Below, piece after piece: positions 51,369-62,134 of a stretch of DNA of 64,000 nt (positions within the stretch are counted from its first letter, which is position 1; every line of letters begins with the position of its first letter). Source of the DNA: Nesterenkonia sp. Act20 (GTDB lineage Bacteria > Actinomycetota > Actinomycetes > Actinomycetales > Micrococcaceae); the NCBI RefSeq assembly GCF_019173455.1, contig NZ_JADPQH010000002.1:697490-761489 (forward strand). Direction: 5' to 3'. The notes under the pieces were generated by a model, which worked only from the letters and a program-made list of their open reading frames with translations, was not told where the DNA came from and searched no databases. The translations under genes were made by a program, and so were the position numbers.

Positions 51369-52229
51369 TCAGCTTCCGAGCTGCCTCGCGTCGTACTCGG
51401 CGATCCAGTCGGCCGTGGTCTCCATCCCGCCGAAGGTGTAGAAGTGGAGCTTCACATCACCTGATTCGGGGTTGAGTCCCTTCTGCAGGTCACGGATCAG
51501 CCGCTCCGGACCCGCAGTCCCCAGCAGGTTCGTCATGGAGAACCCATACTTGCGGGCGATGCCCGCAGACGTTGAGACCCCGAAGCGTTTCGCGTAGGTC
51601 ATCAGCCGCTTGATCCCGGCAGGACCCGGCACGCCGATTCGGATGGGAAGGTTGATGCCCCGAGCACGGACCTCGCGGATCCAGTCATGGATCGGGTCTA
51701 CGTCGAACCCGAACTGGGTGAGGATGGTGCCGGAGAGACCCTGCTGCTGAAGCGCCGCGACCTTCGCCTCCAACACATCCCAGAGCTCAGTATCGGCAAT
51801 GTCCGGATGTCCCTCCGGATAGCCTGCGATGGAGATGTCGGTGAATCCATGCTCCGCCGGAAGGCCTGAACGAATGAGATCAAGGGCCGAGGCGTATGGC
51901 CCCATGGGTTCGGACGGGTCTCCTCCGACGGTGAAGAGGTGAGTCGTTCCCACCTGCCCGCGCAGGGCAACCAGGAACTCGACGAATTCCTCCTCAGACG
52001 ACATCCTCCGAGCCGCTACGTGGGACACGGGGATCAGCCCCGCGTCATGAACGGCCTTGGCGGCTGCGACTCGCATATCGAGGTTCTCGTTTCCCAGGAA
52101 CGTCACGTTGACGCGGGTCCCGGGTGTGATCTTGGGCGCCGCCGCGAGAAGCGCATCCACATCTTTTCCCGTCATCTCCAGTGAGGGGTCCGCCATCACG
52201 GAAGCTGCTGCGTCATTGTTCATCGCCAT
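51369..52229 (-). CDS. metF: Methylenetetrahydrofolate reductase-type protein
   Basis: The 286-residue protein is MTHFR-like: VNVTFLGNENLDMR, IPVSHVAARRMSS, HLFTVGGDPSEPMGPY, ISIAGYPEGHP, TILTQFGFDVDP and RIGVPGPAGIKRLM. In a demethylation block it would run in the oxidative direction, 5-methyl-THF to 5,10-methylene-THF, as MetF does beside ligM in Sphingobium. ATG 52229 has an AAGGTGA site 5 nt upstream; GTG 52238 is an alternative. It lies between purU and folE on the same strand. Confidence 0.88.
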   Translation of the reverse strand: MAMNNDAAASVMADPSLEMTGKDVDALLAAAPKITPGTRVNVTFLGNENLDMRVAAAKAVHDAGLIPVSHVAARRMSSEEEFVEFLVALRGQVGTTHLFTVGGDPSEPMGPYASALDLIRSGLPAEHGFTDISIAGYPEGHPDIADTELWDVLEAKVAALQQQGLSGTILTQFGFDVDPIHDWIREVRARGINLPIRIGVPGPAGIKRLMTYAKRFGVSTSAGIARKYGFSMTNLLGTAGPERLIRDLQKGLNPESGDVKLHFYTFGGMETTADWIAEYDARQLGS

Positions 52230-52295
52230 CTTGCTCACCTTTGTCTTCGATAGTCCTCGTCTCGGTGTTCACCGATCCGTGATGCCGCGCTCGAC

Positions 52296-53171
52296 TCAGA
52301 AGACGATCGTGGCCGAGCCGTCCCGCAGAACCCGGTCTTCACAATGCGCCTGGACCGCCGAGGAGAGGACCCGCCGTTCGACGTCCGCGCCTCGTCGCTG
52401 GAGGTCTGCAGCAGTGTCTCGGTGCGACACCGCGATGACGTCCTGGGCGATGATCGGTCCTTCATCCAGATCCTTGGTCACATAGTGAGCCGTCGCCCCC
52501 ACCAGCTTCACACCACGTTCTTTGGCCTTGCGGTATGGCGCGGCCCCGATGAAGGCAGGAAGGAAGGAGTGATGGATATTGATGACCGGCACCCCGAGGC
52601 CCTCGATGAAGTCTTCTGTCAGGATCTGCATATAGCGGGCAAGCACGACGAGGTCTACGTTTCCCTGCAGCAGCTCAAGCTGTCTGGCCTCCACCTCCTC
52701 CCGCGGCTTCCCAGCAGTGGGCGTGTGGAAGAACGGGATGCCGAGGGAACGAACATCTTCGTCCAGGCCAGTGTGATTGGAGATGACCATAGCGATGTCG
52801 ACGGGCAGCTCACCCCGCCGATAGCGCCAGAGCAGATCGAGCACGCAGTGATCTGAAGTCGAAGCCATCACCGCGATGCGCTTCTTCTTGGAGGCATCCA
52901 CCAGCGAATGATCAAGACGGAAGCCTTTGAGCGCCTCACCGATTTTGGCATCCAGCGCAGGCAGCTCCGCCGAGAGATGAGGCATCGAGAACACGGTTCG
53001 CTGGAAGAAGCGTCCTCCGTCGGGGTCCGTCGTGTGCTGGTCCAAGGAGATGATGTTGGCACCGGCTGCGGAGAGTATGTCGGTGATGGCAGCAACTATT
53101 CCAGGCTCGTCGGTGCCGTATACAACAAGCCTGCCGACATCTGCGAACGACTCGCTCTTCTCTGCACCCAT
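52296..53171 (-). CDS. purU: Formyltetrahydrofolate deformylase
   Basis: The 291-residue protein has an N-terminal ACT domain (VVYGTDEPGIVAAITDIL, ISLDQHTTDPDGG) and a C-terminal formyl-transfer domain (VLARYMQILTEDF, INIHHSFLPAFIGA, GATAHYVTKDLDEGPII). It hydrolyses 10-formyl-THF to formate and THF. Here it would regenerate THF after methyl oxidation and export the carbon as formate. ATG 53171 has AAGGGA upstream; ATG 53186 is an alternative. Confidence 0.93.
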   Translation of the reverse strand: MGAEKSESFADVGRLVVYGTDEPGIVAAITDILSAAGANIISLDQHTTDPDGGRFFQRTVFSMPHLSAELPALDAKIGEALKGFRLDHSLVDASKKKRIAVMASTSDHCVLDLLWRYRRGELPVDIAMVISNHTGLDEDVRSLGIPFFHTPTAGKPREEVEARQLELLQGNVDLVVLARYMQILTEDFIEGLGVPVINIHHSFLPAFIGAAPYRKAKERGVKLVGATAHYVTKDLDEGPIIAQDVIAVSHRDTAADLQRRGADVERRVLSSAVQAHCEDRVLRDGSATIVF

Positions 53172-53353
53172 GGGTGTTCCCTTCATTCCCGGTCTCTTCC
53201 TTCGTGGGGCCCGTCGGGGCGCCGGCCGCCACTGATGCCAGCAGCGACCGGCACGATCACGTGATTCAGCTCAGGCCTTGATTCGCCCTGGCTGTGTCCG
53301 CATCGTCACGGAGCGACCCCGGAGAAGCGTTGAGGCAGAACTTTGTCAGTGCT

Positions 53354-54787
<1,434 letters not shown>

Positions 54788-54886
54788 TCACGGGCGTGTT
54801 TGGAAACTTCCAGACGAAGGGACCTCTGGCGGCACCGTCGGTGAACGACTAATCCCGTGTGTTCCCCGTCACATCAACGTCTTGAG

Positions 54887-54914
54887 AATATATCTATGTA
54901 TGTAGTTATGTCCA
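54887..54914 (-). promoter_or_regulatory. Promoter of the demethylase gene block
   Basis: On the minus strand TGGACA (54909-54914) and TATATT (54887-54892) are separated by 16 nt, each one base from the sigma-70 consensus. This is much closer to consensus than most promoters in the window. The leader to the ATG is about 120 nt. Confidence 0.6.
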
Positions 54915-55013
54915 GGCAAGATCTTCCGATGCTGGGAGGTCGCTGTCGAAGCCGACGGTGCGCTTGTCGCGTCCACTGAGCACGTCCTCCGCTCCGCTGA
55001 GGAGCTCAGTTGC

Positions 55014-55019
55014 TAATCT
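55014..55019 (+). promoter_or_regulatory. -10 box TAATCT, leaderless
   Basis: TAATCT is followed by 6 nt (GTTGCC) and the ATG at 55026. Confidence 0.5.
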
Positions 55020-55025
55020 GTTGCC

Positions 55026-55340
55026 ATGCCTTGGGTCGCGTGGGTCGCCATTATTGCCATCATCGTCTTCGGCATCACCCAGATCGTGAGCATGGCCACC
55101 GGCCGGCCGCTGCCCTGGGGGTCGGATTCAGAGGAAGAGATCGAGGCCCTGCGCAAACGGTTGAAGAAGCTCGAGAAGCGCAGCGACCCGGAGCTCGAAG
55201 GTCCGAAGATCCCCACCAAGTCCGAGGAGAACATGTCCGCTGAGGACCGCTGGCGCCTGGACATGCTGGAGGCCCGTCTCGAGGAGCTCGAGAAGCAGAA
55301 GAAGGATCAGAAGGACACGAAAGACGACGGCGGAAGCTGA
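55026..55340 (+). CDS. Hypothetical membrane-anchored coiled-coil protein
   Basis: The 104-residue protein has one N-terminal membrane helix (residues ~3-24) and a charged tail of heptad-like Glu/Lys/Leu segments (IEALRKRLKKLEKR, LDMLEARLEELEKQ), predicted coiled coil. The family is not recognised; the layout resembles PspB-like proteins but similarity is weak. Its stop is directly followed by the menE GTG, so both are probably translated from one transcript. Confidence 0.75.
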   Translation: MPWVAWVAIIAIIVFGITQIVSMATGRPLPWGSDSEEEIEALRKRLKKLEKRSDPELEGPKIPTKSEENMSAEDRWRLDMLEARLEELEKQKKDQKDTKDDGGS

Positions 55341-56558
55341 GTGACAGACACACCCCAGCGTCCCGAGCCATGGGTGCCGGAGGCCCTCGGCGCGCTCCAG
55401 AAGTCCTTGGACGACCTGCACTCCCCCGTCGAGTTCCTTCCCGGCAATCCCGACGCCGACCCGCGATGGACCTTCCGCGTGGATGTCTCCCCCTCCCAGG
55501 GTGCCGCGATCGTGCGCACCTCGGGGTCCACCGGCACGCCGAAGCAGACCCTGCTCAGCGCCGATGCCCTGCGGTCCTCGGCGCATGCCACAGCCGAGGC
55601 GCTCGGCGGGCACGGCCAGTGGCTGCTCACCCTGCAGCCGAGCTATGTGGCTGGACTTGCGGTGCTCAGCCGCAGCCTGCTGGCCGGCACGACACCGGTG
55701 CCGCTGCTGCAGCACACCACCGACCCCGACTCGTTCACCCGTGCGGCCGCGCGCCTCGACGGCGAACGCCGCTACGTCTCCCTGGTGCCCACCCAGCTGC
55801 AGCGACTGCTGGACCACCTCCCTGCCGACGCGGAGCTCTCCGATGTGCTCCGACGGTTCGATGCCATCCTGCTCGGCGGGGGACCCAGCTCCCCCGCCCT
55901 TCTCGAGGAGGCAGCACATCATGGGCTGACCGTGGTGCGCACCTACGGGATGAGTGAGACCAGCGGTGGGTGTGTCTACGACGGACGCCCGCTGCCAGGT
56001 GTCCTTCTGAGCACGGAGGACTCCGGTCGGGTGAGGGTCAGCGGGCCCATGGTCGCCTCGGGGTACCTCGCGGACGAGGACCTCAGCGCGGCCCACTTCA
56101 GTCAAGACCCAGACTCCGGGCTGCGCAGCTTCCTGACCGATGATCTGGGCGAGGTGGACACGGATTCCCGCGGCCAGCGGCTGAGCATCTCCGGACGCGC
56201 CGATGACGTGATCATCACCGGCGGGGTCAAGGTCTCCGCCGCGCTCATCCGTGAAGCCCTGCTGAGCCACCCAGACATCAGCGACGCGTTCGTCGGCCCG
56301 GTGACCGACGCCGACTGGGGGCAGGCAGTCAGCGCCGTCGTCGTCCCCAACAGCCAGGACCTGCAGCCTCAGCTGGAAGCAGAGCTGCAGAAGCTGGTCA
56401 GCTCCGCACTGGGCGCGCCAGCGGCGCCCAAACGCCTGATCCTGGTGAGCGAACTGCCGCTGCTGACCAATGGCAAGCCCGACCGCCAGACGCTGCTGCA
56501 GCTGCTCGCCGAGGACCCGAGACAACAAGAACGAGAGGTCACCCCGTGGCAACTGTGA
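55341..56558 (+). CDS. menE: o-Succinylbenzoate-CoA ligase
   Basis: The 405-residue AMP-forming ligase has VRTSGSTGTPKQT, RFDAILLGGGPSSP, RTYGMSETSGG, ISGRADDVIITGGVKVS and a C-terminal TNGKPDRQTL with the catalytic Lys. It activates o-succinylbenzoate for MenB. It starts at GTG 55341 immediately after the upstream stop. It is at the compact end of the family, with a short N-terminal domain. It overlaps menA by 13 nt. Confidence 0.92.
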   Translation: MTDTPQRPEPWVPEALGALQKSLDDLHSPVEFLPGNPDADPRWTFRVDVSPSQGAAIVRTSGSTGTPKQTLLSADALRSSAHATAEALGGHGQWLLTLQPSYVAGLAVLSRSLLAGTTPVPLLQHTTDPDSFTRAAARLDGERRYVSLVPTQLQRLLDHLPADAELSDVLRRFDAILLGGGPSSPALLEEAAHHGLTVVRTYGMSETSGGCVYDGRPLPGVLLSTEDSGRVRVSGPMVASGYLADEDLSAAHFSQDPDSGLRSFLTDDLGEVDTDSRGQRLSISGRADDVIITGGVKVSAALIREALLSHPDISDAFVGPVTDADWGQAVSAVVVPNSQDLQPQLEAELQKLVSSALGAPAAPKRLILVSELPLLTNGKPDRQTLLQLLAEDPRQQEREVTPWQL

Positions 56559-57421
56559 AGGAATGGATCGCTGGCTCCCGGCCACGCACGCTGCCGCTGG
56601 CGGTGGCGCCGGTGATCATCGGAGCCGCCGCGGCGCATGCCCTGGGACACTTCGATGTGCTCATCGGAGCACTGGCCCTGGTGGTGGCGCTGGCCCTGCA
56701 GATCGGGGTCAATTACGCCAACGACTACTCCGACGGGATCCGCGGCACCGATGACGTCCGAGTGGGTCCGATGCGGCTGACCGGATCAGGGGCGGCGAAG
56801 CCCCAACAGGTCAAGGACGCCGCCTTCTTGAACTTCGGGCTGGCCTCCCTGGCTGGGCTGATCATCGTGATCCTGACCGGCATGTGGTGGATGCTCGCGG
56901 TGGGCGCTGCATGTGTGCTGGCAGCGTGGTGGTACACCGGAGGCTCCAGGCCCTACGGCTACCGCGGGCTGGGCGAGATCATGGTCTTCGTCTTCTTCGG
57001 TCTCGTCGCCACTCTGGGGACCACCTGGGCGATGGCGGCGCAGCTCAGCCTGGCGGCGGTCCTCGGTGCCGTGGGCTCGGGGCTGATCGCCTCGGCGCTG
57101 CTCATGGCGAACAATGTGCGTGACATCCCCACCGACGCCGAGGTGGGCAAGAGGACCCTTGCTGTCCGACTGGGGGAATCCCGCGCGCGGATGAGCTACA
57201 TCCTGATGATCGGCGTCGCGCTGGTGCTTCCACTGATCCTGCTGCCCCAGAGCTGGTGGTTCCTGCTGGTCCTGCTCGCCTGGCCGCTCGCGCTGGGCCC
57301 GGCGCGCATCATGGGCTCGGCAGAGAAGAAGGGCGCCGCGCTCATCCGGGTGCTGCAGCTGACCAGCATGATCGGATTGGCCTTCGCGATCACCTACTCT
57401 GCCGCGCTCGTGCTGAGCTGA
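56546..57421 (+). CDS. menA: 1,4-Dihydroxy-2-naphthoate polyprenyltransferase
   Basis: The 291-residue UbiA-family membrane enzyme has GVNYANDYSDGIRGTDD with the first Asp-rich motif, RVGPMRLTGSGAAKP, a YRGLGEIMVFVFFGL segment, NNVRDIPTDAEVGKRTLAVRLG with the second, and about eight membrane helices. It attaches the polyprenyl chain to the naphthoate, giving demethylmenaquinone. It overlaps menE by 13 nt. Confidence 0.94.
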   Translation: MATVKEWIAGSRPRTLPLAVAPVIIGAAAAHALGHFDVLIGALALVVALALQIGVNYANDYSDGIRGTDDVRVGPMRLTGSGAAKPQQVKDAAFLNFGLASLAGLIIVILTGMWWMLAVGAACVLAAWWYTGGSRPYGYRGLGEIMVFVFFGLVATLGTTWAMAAQLSLAAVLGAVGSGLIASALLMANNVRDIPTDAEVGKRTLAVRLGESRARMSYILMIGVALVLPLILLPQSWWFLLVLLAWPLALGPARIMGSAEKKGAALIRVLQLTSMIGLAFAITYSAALVLS

Positions 57422-57436
57422 CGCGCACTCCCGCGC

Positions 57437-58084
57437 TCAGCTGGAGCGGGAGTCCGGCCGGGAGGTGCCGGTCTCGCCGTCGTCCTCGGAGTTCTTCCGG
57501 TCCTTGTTCTTACGGTCGTTGTTGTTGCGGTCCTGGGCATGATCCTCGGCAGTGCGTTCATCAGCACTGCGATGTGGGGAGCCGGTTCCAGAGTCAGGGT
57601 CGGATGACCCTCCAGAGACCGCCTCGTCGGCCGCCTCGCCCAGCTGCTTCTCCTGCTCCGCCCGGGCCTGAGCCTCGGCCGAAAGTGTCTCAGGCTCCTC
57701 CGAGGAAGAAGCCTGCTCTGAAGACTCCTGCGCCTTCTGCTCCTGCTGGCGGCGTTCCTTGCGGCGGAGATCGGCCTCGCGCTGGCGCTTCTCCTCTTCG
57801 CGCTGCCGATGCCGACGCTGGATCTCTACCTGACGCAGAAAATCGGGATCGTCATCCGGTGAGCTGGGCCGCTGCGGGGCCTGGCTTCCCTTCTTCGGGT
57901 CGCGGACGCGACCGAACCCGAGCCAGAGACCGGCTCCGACGATCGGCAGCAGGACGATCACCGCGATCCACGCGATCCTGGGCAGAACGCGGATGCGATG
58001 CCGCGGCGTCTGCAGGCATTCGATCAGGCTGTAGATCAACAGCCCGAGGCCCACAATTGCCAGCCCGATAATGATCCTCAACAT
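57437..58084 (-). CDS. PLDc_N-type membrane protein with long charged tail
   Basis: The 215-residue protein has two N-terminal membrane helices (about 1-22 and 35-57) joined by a basic loop with PRHRIRVLPRIAW and PIVGAGLWLGFGR, the PLDc_N pattern. A highly charged Arg/Glu/Gln-rich coiled-coil and a Ser/Glu/Asp tail follow. GGAGGG precedes ATG 58084. No lipase core is present and the role is unknown. It converges with menA and is divergent from the DUF4229 gene. Confidence 0.75.
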   Translation of the reverse strand: MLRIIIGLAIVGLGLLIYSLIECLQTPRHRIRVLPRIAWIAVIVLLPIVGAGLWLGFGRVRDPKKGSQAPQRPSSPDDDPDFLRQVEIQRRHRQREEEKRQREADLRRKERRQQEQKAQESSEQASSSEEPETLSAEAQARAEQEKQLGEAADEAVSGGSSDPDSGTGSPHRSADERTAEDHAQDRNNNDRKNKDRKNSEDDGETGTSRPDSRSS

Positions 58085-58133
58085 CCCTCCAGGGTAGTTG
58101 ATCGGCCAGCTCGGATTCACCAGCGAGCAGACC

Positions 58134-58139
58134 TAGACT
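58134..58139 (+). promoter_or_regulatory. -10 box TAGACT before the DUF4229 gene, leaderless
   Basis: TAGACT is followed by 6 nt (GGGGCC) and the ATG at 58146. Confidence 0.55.
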
Positions 58140-58145
58140 GGGGCC

Positions 58146-58490
58146 ATGTCCGTGCTGAAATACTCTCTGCTGCGCCTCGGCGCCTTCTTCATCGTCTTCG
58201 CCGCATGTCTGCTGCTCGACCTGGGGACTTACACGGTGTTCTTCGCCCTGATCGTGGGCCTCGTCGTCTCCTGGGCCGTGGGGTACCTCTTCTTCAACCG
58301 GCTGCGCCTCGCCGCCGGTGATCAGCTCGCGCAGCGCTTCGGCGGAGGACGGAAGCTGGGCGCTGCGGAACAGGACGACAACACTGCAGAGGACGCCCTG
58401 GCCGAAGACTTCAACCTGACGCAGGAACAGATTCGCCGACAGTCAGGAACCTCCGGCCCTGGAGCGTCCTCCGACCCGCAGGCCCGCTGA
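58146..58490 (+). CDS. DUF4229 membrane protein
   Basis: The 114-residue protein has two membrane helices (about 7-27 and 31-52) in the DUF4229 pattern (LKYSLLRLGAFFIVF, VGYLFFNRLRLAAGD), followed by a polar Glu/Asp/Gln tail. The function is unknown. It is commonly found between men and cytochrome c maturation genes in actinobacteria. It converges with ccsB. Confidence 0.8.
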   Translation: MSVLKYSLLRLGAFFIVFAACLLLDLGTYTVFFALIVGLVVSWAVGYLFFNRLRLAAGDQLAQRFGGGRKLGAAEQDDNTAEDALAEDFNLTQEQIRRQSGTSGPGASSDPQAR

Positions 58491-58557
58491 GCCCCTCCGG
58501 CCCGCAGGGCCACTGAGCCTTCGACTTGCGGCCCTTTTGAGCCGCTCGACTCTGCAG

Positions 58558-59601
58558 TCAGTCGGGCAGTCCGGCGTAGGAGTGCAGACCTGGGAAGTAC
58601 ACGTTGACCACGGCGTAGTTGAAGATGATGCAGCCGAACCCGATGATCGAGAGCCAGGCGGCCCGGTTGCCGGTCCACCCTCGGGTGGCGCGTGCGTGGA
58701 GGTACCCGGCGTAGACGACCCAGATGACGAAGGTCCAGACCTCTTTGACGTCCCATCCCCAGTAGCGGCCCCAGGCCTCTTCGGCCCAGACTGCGCCGGT
58801 GATCAGCGGGCCAAGGGTCCAGAAGACGAAGCCCACGGCATTCATCCGGTAGGCCCAGTTCTCGAGCGAGATCGCCGAGGGGACCAGGCGCAGAAACTGC
58901 CAGCCGCTCCTGGTGGATCCGGCCGCCTGGGCCAGTTCTCGCCGGTGCTGGATCAGCTGCAGGACGTTCATGGCGAAGGTCAGTGTGAAGAGCGAGATGG
59001 CCATCACCGCCAGCGAGACGTGGATGGCGATCCAGGGGCTCTGCAGCGCGGGCTGCACGTGTGCCACCGGAGTGGGGAATCCGATGGTCGCCGAGACCAT
59101 CATGGTGACCACCAGGCCGAGCACGAAGGTGCCCAGGAAGCGGACATCCTTGCGGGTGAGCACCAGCAGGTAGACCGCCGCCACCACCAGGGCGCCGGTG
59201 GTGAGGAACTCGAACATGTTCGCCCACGGCACCCGGTTCGCGGCGATCCCGCGGGAGGCGACGGCGAAGGCATGCGCGGCGACTGCCAGCACAGACAGTG
59301 CCACCGCGACGTTGGCGAAGGGACGGCGCGTGCCCAGGTAGGCCATCTCCTCGTCCACCAGCTCCTCGGAAGGCACCTGCTGGTGCGGGGCCTGGTCCCG
59401 CGGCGCCTCGCCGGCGCCGGAGCTGACCAGCTGGCGCTCGGTCATGTTCTCTGCGGCCAGCTCAGCCTCCACCCTGCGGATCGTCGCAGAGCTGCGGATC
59501 ATGTCCACGGCGAACAGCATGAACGCAGCGGTGTAGACGAAGGCGGCGATCAGCAGGAAAAGCTCGCTGTACTGCACCAGCTCCATATTGATGGACTGCA
59601 T
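58558..59601 (-). CDS. ccsB: Cytochrome c maturation protein CcsB/ResC
   Basis: The 347-residue membrane protein has about eight membrane helices and the haem-handling signature WGRYWGWDVKEVWTF, with conserved His residues before and after. With ResB it exports haem and ligates it to apocytochrome c (system II). ATG 59601 is preceded by GAGGAGG and overlaps the resB stop by 1 nt. Confidence 0.93.
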   Translation of the reverse strand: MQSINMELVQYSELFLLIAAFVYTAAFMLFAVDMIRSSATIRRVEAELAAENMTERQLVSSGAGEAPRDQAPHQQVPSEELVDEEMAYLGTRRPFANVAVALSVLAVAAHAFAVASRGIAANRVPWANMFEFLTTGALVVAAVYLLVLTRKDVRFLGTFVLGLVVTMMVSATIGFPTPVAHVQPALQSPWIAIHVSLAVMAISLFTLTFAMNVLQLIQHRRELAQAAGSTRSGWQFLRLVPSAISLENWAYRMNAVGFVFWTLGPLITGAVWAEEAWGRYWGWDVKEVWTFVIWVVYAGYLHARATRGWTGNRAAWLSIIGFGCIIFNYAVVNVYFPGLHSYAGLPD

Positions 59602-61343
59602 CAGGAATCCTCCTCTGGGGCCCGCACTGGCCACTTCTTCTCGAACTGGGCACGTAGGGCAATGTTCTCATCCCGCAGCCGGAAGTCCTCGCCGCGAGCA
59701 AGCAGGCCATAGCGCACCAGTGTGCGGCCTGCCGGGGTGGTCTCCACGGTCACCCAGGCGCGGCGACGGCGCAGGAACAACGACAGGATGAGGCCGGTGA
59801 GAGCAGTCAGCGCAAAGAACAGGACGCCCTGCTGCGCCGGGTTGTAGTGGACGTCAATGGCGATATAGTCCCGGACTCCGTCGAAGCTGATGGATCCCAT
59901 CCCCTCGGGAAGCTCATAGGTCTCCCCCTCCGAGAGCACGATGCCGCCGGCCTCCTCGTCGCGGGAGTTGAGCACTTCGAGGCCCTCGGTGTCCAAGACG
60001 TAGACATTCTGCGGGTTGCCCTCATCCAGGCCGAGATCCCCGTAGTAGGAGTTCAGCTGCAGCTGGGGATTCCCCAGCTCGGGATCGACCGAGACCGAGA
60101 GTCCCTCACCGGTGTCCTGAGCCGTGGGGAGCAGCAGTCCGACGAAGCCGAGCTGCTCGGGCTGCGCATCCGGGGCCTTGATCACTGCCATGGAGGTGTA
60201 GACCGGGTCATCCGGGCGGGTGACCACGGGCCCGGAGAAGGCGACGTCGCCCGCACCGTCTCGCACGGTGATCTCCGGGGCGTACCCGTTACCCACCAGG
60301 AACACCCTTGCATCGTCGAGGGTCAGTGGCTGGTTCACTTTGAGCTCCTGCGACTGCGGCTCCCCCTCCGGGCCGAGCTGCGTGGTGACATCCGCCGTGA
60401 AATCGAGGGGCTGGCCGAAGTTGGTCGCGGACTCCCGGTCGAAGACCCGCTCGAAATCATCGAGCTGGACCGAGAACGGCTGGAGCTGGTCCTCGCTGAA
60501 ATAGGCGCCCGGGTGGAAGCTGTCGTAGGCGACCAACGCGTTCACGAAGCCTTCGTCCTCCACCAGGATCTTCTGTCCTCGGTAGCTGAACATGGAGCCC
60601 AGGGCCACACAGATCAGCACGCCGACCAGCGCCACATGGAAGACCAGGTTTCCGGATTCCTTGAGGTAGCCCCGTTCGGCGCCCACGGAGCCCGCCGAAC
60701 CGGCTGAGTCCCCCGAGCCGGACGCCTCGGCACCATCGGTCGCCGCAGCGTCGCGGACCTCCACCCGGTAGCGCCGAGCCTTGAGGATCCCGGCCGCATC
60801 CTGCAGAGCCTGCTGGGCCTTCGGCCCGTCCTCCGGGTCACCGGCGGCCGTGGACTGCAGCTCCAGCGCGCCGAACTCGGGGAGCCGCTCCAGCCTGCGC
60901 GGGGTGCGCGGCGGCGGAGAGGTCATCAGCTGCCAGTGCTTCTTCGCCCGCGGCAGGATGCAGCCGATCAGCGAGATGAACAGCAGCAGGTAGATCGCGG
61001 AGAACCAGACCGAGGAATAGACGTCGAAGAACTGCAGGAAGTCCAGGACCTCCCCGACCCCGGGGTTGTCCTCGATCCAGGCGTCCACCGAGAAGGGGTC
61101 CTGGACCCGCTGCGGGAAGATCGAACCGGGAACGGCGGCCACTGCCAGCATCAGCAGCAGCATCAGGGCCGTGCGCATGGAGGTCAGCTGGGTCCAGGCC
61201 CAGCGGAGCATGCCCCTGACGCCCAGCGCCGGCGGGGTGACTTCGGCGCGCGAAGACCCGGCGGGGGCATCCGTGGAGCCCGCCGCCTCGGGGGCGTCGC
61301 GATGCCCGGCGGGCAGATAGGTGTTTTCGCGTTTTTCGGCCAT
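59601..61343 (-). CDS. resB: Cytochrome c maturation protein ResB
   Basis: The 580-residue protein has three N-terminal membrane segments with PLFS-type spacing, a large extracytoplasmic domain, and a final helix near residue 525 (FFALTALTGLILSLF), the ResB layout. It forms the haem synthase with CcsB. It overlaps both neighbours by 1 nt. The Ala/Ser/Gly-rich stretch near residue 210 is low-complexity. Confidence 0.92.
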   Translation of the reverse strand: MAEKRENTYLPAGHRDAPEAAGSTDAPAGSSRAEVTPPALGVRGMLRWAWTQLTSMRTALMLLLMLAVAAVPGSIFPQRVQDPFSVDAWIEDNPGVGEVLDFLQFFDVYSSVWFSAIYLLLFISLIGCILPRAKKHWQLMTSPPPRTPRRLERLPEFGALELQSTAAGDPEDGPKAQQALQDAAGILKARRYRVEVRDAAATDGAEASGSGDSAGSAGSVGAERGYLKESGNLVFHVALVGVLICVALGSMFSYRGQKILVEDEGFVNALVAYDSFHPGAYFSEDQLQPFSVQLDDFERVFDRESATNFGQPLDFTADVTTQLGPEGEPQSQELKVNQPLTLDDARVFLVGNGYAPEITVRDGAGDVAFSGPVVTRPDDPVYTSMAVIKAPDAQPEQLGFVGLLLPTAQDTGEGLSVSVDPELGNPQLQLNSYYGDLGLDEGNPQNVYVLDTEGLEVLNSRDEEAGGIVLSEGETYELPEGMGSISFDGVRDYIAIDVHYNPAQQGVLFFALTALTGLILSLFLRRRRAWVTVETTPAGRTLVRYGLLARGEDFRLRDENIALRAQFEKKWPVRAPEEDS

Positions 61344-62134
61344 CAGATGGGCAGCCTCACGTCATTGGCGAACCAGTCCTGCAGAGCATAGACCCAGGTG
61401 TTCCAGATGCCGGAGAGCATCAACAGCCCGACCAGGATGAGCACGGCGCCGCCGAAGCGCATCACCGCGACCTTATGCCGGGTGAAGAAGCGCAGCGCGG
61501 TCATCCCGCGCCTGAGGCCCATGCTGATCAGGATGAAAGGGATGCCGAGTCCCAGGCAGTAGATGGACATCAGGAAGACGCCGCGGGCGGGGTCTCCCCC
61601 CATCGGCGTCGCGAGCGCCAGCACGGCGGCAAGAGTCGGCCCGATGCACGGCGCCCAGCCGATGCCGAAGGTCGCGCCCAGCAGCGGAGCGCCGAGCAGC
61701 CCGTCCGGCGGGCGACGCTCGAGCTTGCGCTCGCGCTGGAAGAAGCTGAAGGCTCCCATGAACACCAGCCCCATGACCACGACGACGGCGCCCAGCACCT
61801 GGGTCAGCCAGCCCCCCTCCACCCGCAGCCAGACCATGGCCTGGGAGAAGACGACCCCGATTAGGACGAAGACCACCGAGAAGCCGAGCACAAAGAGAGA
61901 AGCACCGAGCACCATCCGAGACTTGCGTCGCTCATGCAGCTCCACTCCGGAGAGCCCGGTCACATACCCCAGGTAGCCCGGCACCAGGGGCAGCACGCAG
62001 GGGGAGAGGAAGGAGACCAGCCCGGCGAGCAGCGCCACCGGAGCGGAGATCAGCAGAGAACCGTCGAAGACGATCTCGGCGAAGCGGTTATCGGCAGCGC
62101 TGAGCAGCGGCACCGCCTGGGACGCGAGGTTCAT
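61343..62134 (-). CDS. ccdA: Cytochrome c biogenesis protein CcdA
   Basis: The 263-residue protein has six membrane helices and the two conserved cysteines, one in SFLSPCVLPLVPGYLGYV and one in FGIGWAPCIGPTLAA. It carries electrons from cytoplasmic thioredoxin across the membrane to ResA. It overlaps the resA stop by 4 nt (ATGA) and resB by 1 nt. Confidence 0.94.
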   Translation of the reverse strand: MNLASQAVPLLSAADNRFAEIVFDGSLLISAPVALLAGLVSFLSPCVLPLVPGYLGYVTGLSGVELHERRKSRMVLGASLFVLGFSVVFVLIGVVFSQAMVWLRVEGGWLTQVLGAVVVVMGLVFMGAFSFFQRERKLERRPPDGLLGAPLLGATFGIGWAPCIGPTLAAVLALATPMGGDPARGVFLMSIYCLGLGIPFILISMGLRRGMTALRFFTRHKVAVMRFGGAVLILVGLLMLSGIWNTWVYALQDWFANDVRLPI